Positions 33,480-34,702 of a DNA stretch of 34,702 bases are shown one piece after another (position 1 is the first letter of the stretch; every line of letters starts with the position of its first letter). The position numbers were made by a program, and so were the translations under genes. The stretch is from Streptomyces olivochromogenes (GTDB lineage Bacteria; Actinomycetota; Actinomycetes; Streptomycetales; Streptomycetaceae), in contig NZ_JADDRL010000097.1 of the NCBI RefSeq assembly GCF_021538895.1, positions 1-34,702 of the forward strand. The letters run 5' to 3'. The notes beneath the pieces were generated by a model. The model saw only the letters and a list, made by a program, of their open reading frames with translations. It was not told the origin of the DNA and did no database searches.

Positions 33480-34469
33480 GTGGCAGCGATCGATCTCGAC
33501 ACGTATGTGAAGGGTGTGCTCGACGGGAAGCGGGCCCTGGTGGCCCGTGCCATCACGCTCGTCGAGTCCACCCGTCCGCAGCACCGGGCGCTGGCGCAGG
33601 AGTTGCTCACCGCGCTGCTCCCGCACAGCGGCCGGGCACGGCGGATCGGCATCAGCGGGGTGCCGGGCGTGGGCAAGTCGACGTTCATCGACGCGTTCGG
33701 CACGCTGCTGACCTCGCTGGGGTACCGGGTCGCGGTGCTCGCCGTGGACCCGTCCTCCACCCGCACCGGCGGCTCCATCCTGGGCGACAAGACCCGGATG
33801 GAGCGCCTCGCGGTGGACCCGAACGCCTTCGTGCGGCCCTCCCCCAGCGCGGGCACGCTGGGCGGGGTCGCCAAGGCCACCCGCGAGTCCATGGTGGTCA
33901 TGGAGGCGGCGGGCTACGACGTGATCCTCGTCGAGACCGTCGGCGTGGGCCAGTCGGAGACCGCGGTCGCCAACATGGTCGACACCTTCCTGCTGTTGAC
34001 CCTGGCCCGTACCGGCGACCAGTTGCAGGGCATCAAGAAGGGCGTCCTGGAGCTGGCCGACGTGATCGCCGTGAACAAGGCGGACGGCCCGCACGAGCGC
34101 GACGCGCGGGCGGCGGCACGGGAGTTGGCGGGTGCGCTGCGGCTGATGCACGGCAAGGACGCCTTCTGGGCGCCGCCGGTGCTCAGTTGCAGCGCCCGTG
34201 AGTCGACCGGCCTGGACACCCTGTGGGAGCGGCTGGAGCAACACCGCACCCTGCTCGACTCCACCGGGCGGCTCACCGCCAAGCGGCGGGACCAGCAGGT
34301 CGACTGGACCTGGGCGATGGTCCGCGACGAACTGCTCGGCCGGCTGCACGCCGACCCCGCGGTGCGCGAGGCCGCCCCCGGACTGGAACAGCGGGTCAGG
34401 GAAGGCTCGTTGACGGCGACGCTGGCCGCCGAGCGGATCCTGGAGGCGTTCCGGGACACCGGCGGCTGA
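33480..34469 (+). CDS. meaB: Methylmalonyl-CoA mutase chaperone GTPase MeaB
   Basis: A 329-residue G3E-family GTPase, historically annotated ArgK/LAO transport kinase. Motifs are Walker A GVPGVGKST (near residues 60-68), VDPSSTRTGGSILGDKTRM, ETVGVGQSE (switch region), and NKADG for guanine specificity. It gates cofactor loading and protects methylmalonyl-CoA mutase from inactivation. A GTG start 7 bases after the mutB stop is used. The C-terminal dimerisation arm (REGSLTATLAAERILEAF) is present, so the protein is complete. A perfect hairpin lies 14 bases beyond its stop. Confidence 0.94.
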   Translation: MAAIDLDTYVKGVLDGKRALVARAITLVESTRPQHRALAQELLTALLPHSGRARRIGISGVPGVGKSTFIDAFGTLLTSLGYRVAVLAVDPSSTRTGGSILGDKTRMERLAVDPNAFVRPSPSAGTLGGVAKATRESMVVMEAAGYDVILVETVGVGQSETAVANMVDTFLLLTLARTGDQLQGIKKGVLELADVIAVNKADGPHERDARAAARELAGALRLMHGKDAFWAPPVLSCSARESTGLDTLWERLEQHRTLLDSTGRLTAKRRDQQVDWTWAMVRDELLGRLHADPAVREAAPGLEQRVREGSLTATLAAERILEAFRDTGG

Positions 34470-34483
34470 CCTCGGGGACGACC

Positions 34484-34531
34484 GAACCACGCGAGGGCCC
34501 CCGGACGGATCCGGGGGCCCTCGCGTGGTTC
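34484..34531. terminator. 22-bp perfect stem terminator after meaB
   Basis: Bases 34484-34505 and 34510-34531 are exact reverse complements with a 4-base loop (CGGA), giving one of the strongest hairpins in the window. It lies between the meaB stop and the - strand small ORF that ends at 34537, so it can end both transcripts. Confidence 0.88.
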
Positions 34532-34536
34532 GTACC

Positions 34537-34638
34537 TCAGTCGATGCCGCGCACGATGTGGGACTCGGCGGGGTCCTCGTCCACCCCGGCCAGGTACAGC
34601 ACGGGGGCTTGGGCTTCTTCCTGGTGGTCGGGGTGCAT
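34537..34638 (-). CDS. 33-residue small ORF downstream of ahcY
   Basis: A short ORF beginning MHPDHQEEAQAPVLYLAG and ending ESHIVRGID. A GAGGAG ribosome binding site lies 6 bases before the ATG, and third codon positions are mostly G/C. It starts 26 bases after the adenosylhomocysteinase stop on the same strand and ends just before the shared terminator. The protein is acidic and has no signal peptide or cysteine. I recognise no family. Ribosome binding site, codon use and placement support real translation, but it could be a chance ORF. Confidence 0.5.
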   Translation of the reverse strand: MHPDHQEEAQAPVLYLAGVDEDPAESHIVRGID

Positions 34639-34664
34639 GGTTCGCTCCTCGGGGTGACTGGACG

Positions 34665-34702
34665 TCAGTAGCGGTAGTGCTCCGGCTTGTACGGGCCGTC
34701 GG
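34665..34702 (-). CDS. ahcY: Adenosylhomocysteinase, C-terminal end only
   Basis: The window ends inside this gene. The readable C-terminus is DGPYKPEHYRY followed by TGA, almost identical to the conserved end of S-adenosylhomocysteine hydrolases (human ends DGPFKPDHYRY), where the terminal Lys and Tyr contact the neighbouring subunit's NAD. The enzyme splits S-adenosylhomocysteine to adenosine and homocysteine. Only 11 residues are visible, but the motif is distinctive. Confidence 0.8.
   Translation of the reverse strand, partial: DGPYKPEHYRY

Overview
The window is high-GC actinobacterial DNA. G/C-rich third codon positions, GTG starts, many 4-nt stop/start overlaps and several Streptomyces-type families (DUF5999, DUF6099, a SepF paralogue, RsbW-like ATPases) point to Streptomyces. 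It looks like ordinary chromosome, densely packed with genes. I saw no insertion sequence, integrase, tRNA, rRNA or CRISPR array.

Layout. (1) 1-7.8 kb: a DUF5999 small protein, then an aryl-CoA catabolic locus. It holds RidA and acyl-CoA dehydrogenase (-), a benzoate/2-aminobenzoate-type CoA ligase and a PaaX-family regulator (+), and a fused flavin monooxygenase/Old Yellow Enzyme with an enoyl-CoA hydratase (-). The same 13-bp sequence lies on the promoters of all three transcripts. This matches the CoA-dependent (2-amino)benzoate or salicylate pathway, with PaaX the likely aryl-CoA-sensing repressor. (2) 8.0-12.3 kb: an anti-sigma-factor-like ATPase, then an arginine deiminase locus (permease, ornithine carbamoyltransferase, arginine deiminase) without carbamate kinase. 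(3) 12.3-14.5 kb: divergent from arcA, a two-gene operon of an SPFH protein and an NAD-kinase-like protein. The shared intergenic region has two copies of a TCGTC-N5-GACGA palindrome. (4) 14.5-17.1 kb: a compact candidate RiPP locus: a 27-residue peptide with its own strong ribosome binding site, a cobalamin-type radical SAM maturase with an in-frame TTA codon, and a DUF5825 protein. (5) 17.1-21.2 kb: the Pnkp-Hen1 RNA repair operon. (6) 21.3-26.2 kb: a D,D-carboxypeptidase, an LLM flavin oxidoreductase, DUF6099, a MazG-like pyrophosphohydrolase with an AAA ATPase, and a SepF paralogue. (7) 26.4-29.4 kb: a polytopic membrane protein, and YceI divergent from a MarR regulator with a clear operator. 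(8) 29.5-34.5 kb: methylmalonyl-CoA mutase small and large subunits and the MeaB chaperone, ended by a strong hairpin. (9) The right edge holds a 33-codon small ORF and the C-terminus of adenosylhomocysteinase.

The least-described systems here are the radical SAM/DUF5825/27-mer locus, the SPFH/NAD-kinase-like pair, and the three regulatory sites (13-mer, TCGTC palindromes, CAAATTTG palindromes), which can be read directly from the DNA. All functional assignments come from reading motifs and recalling families. No database search was run.
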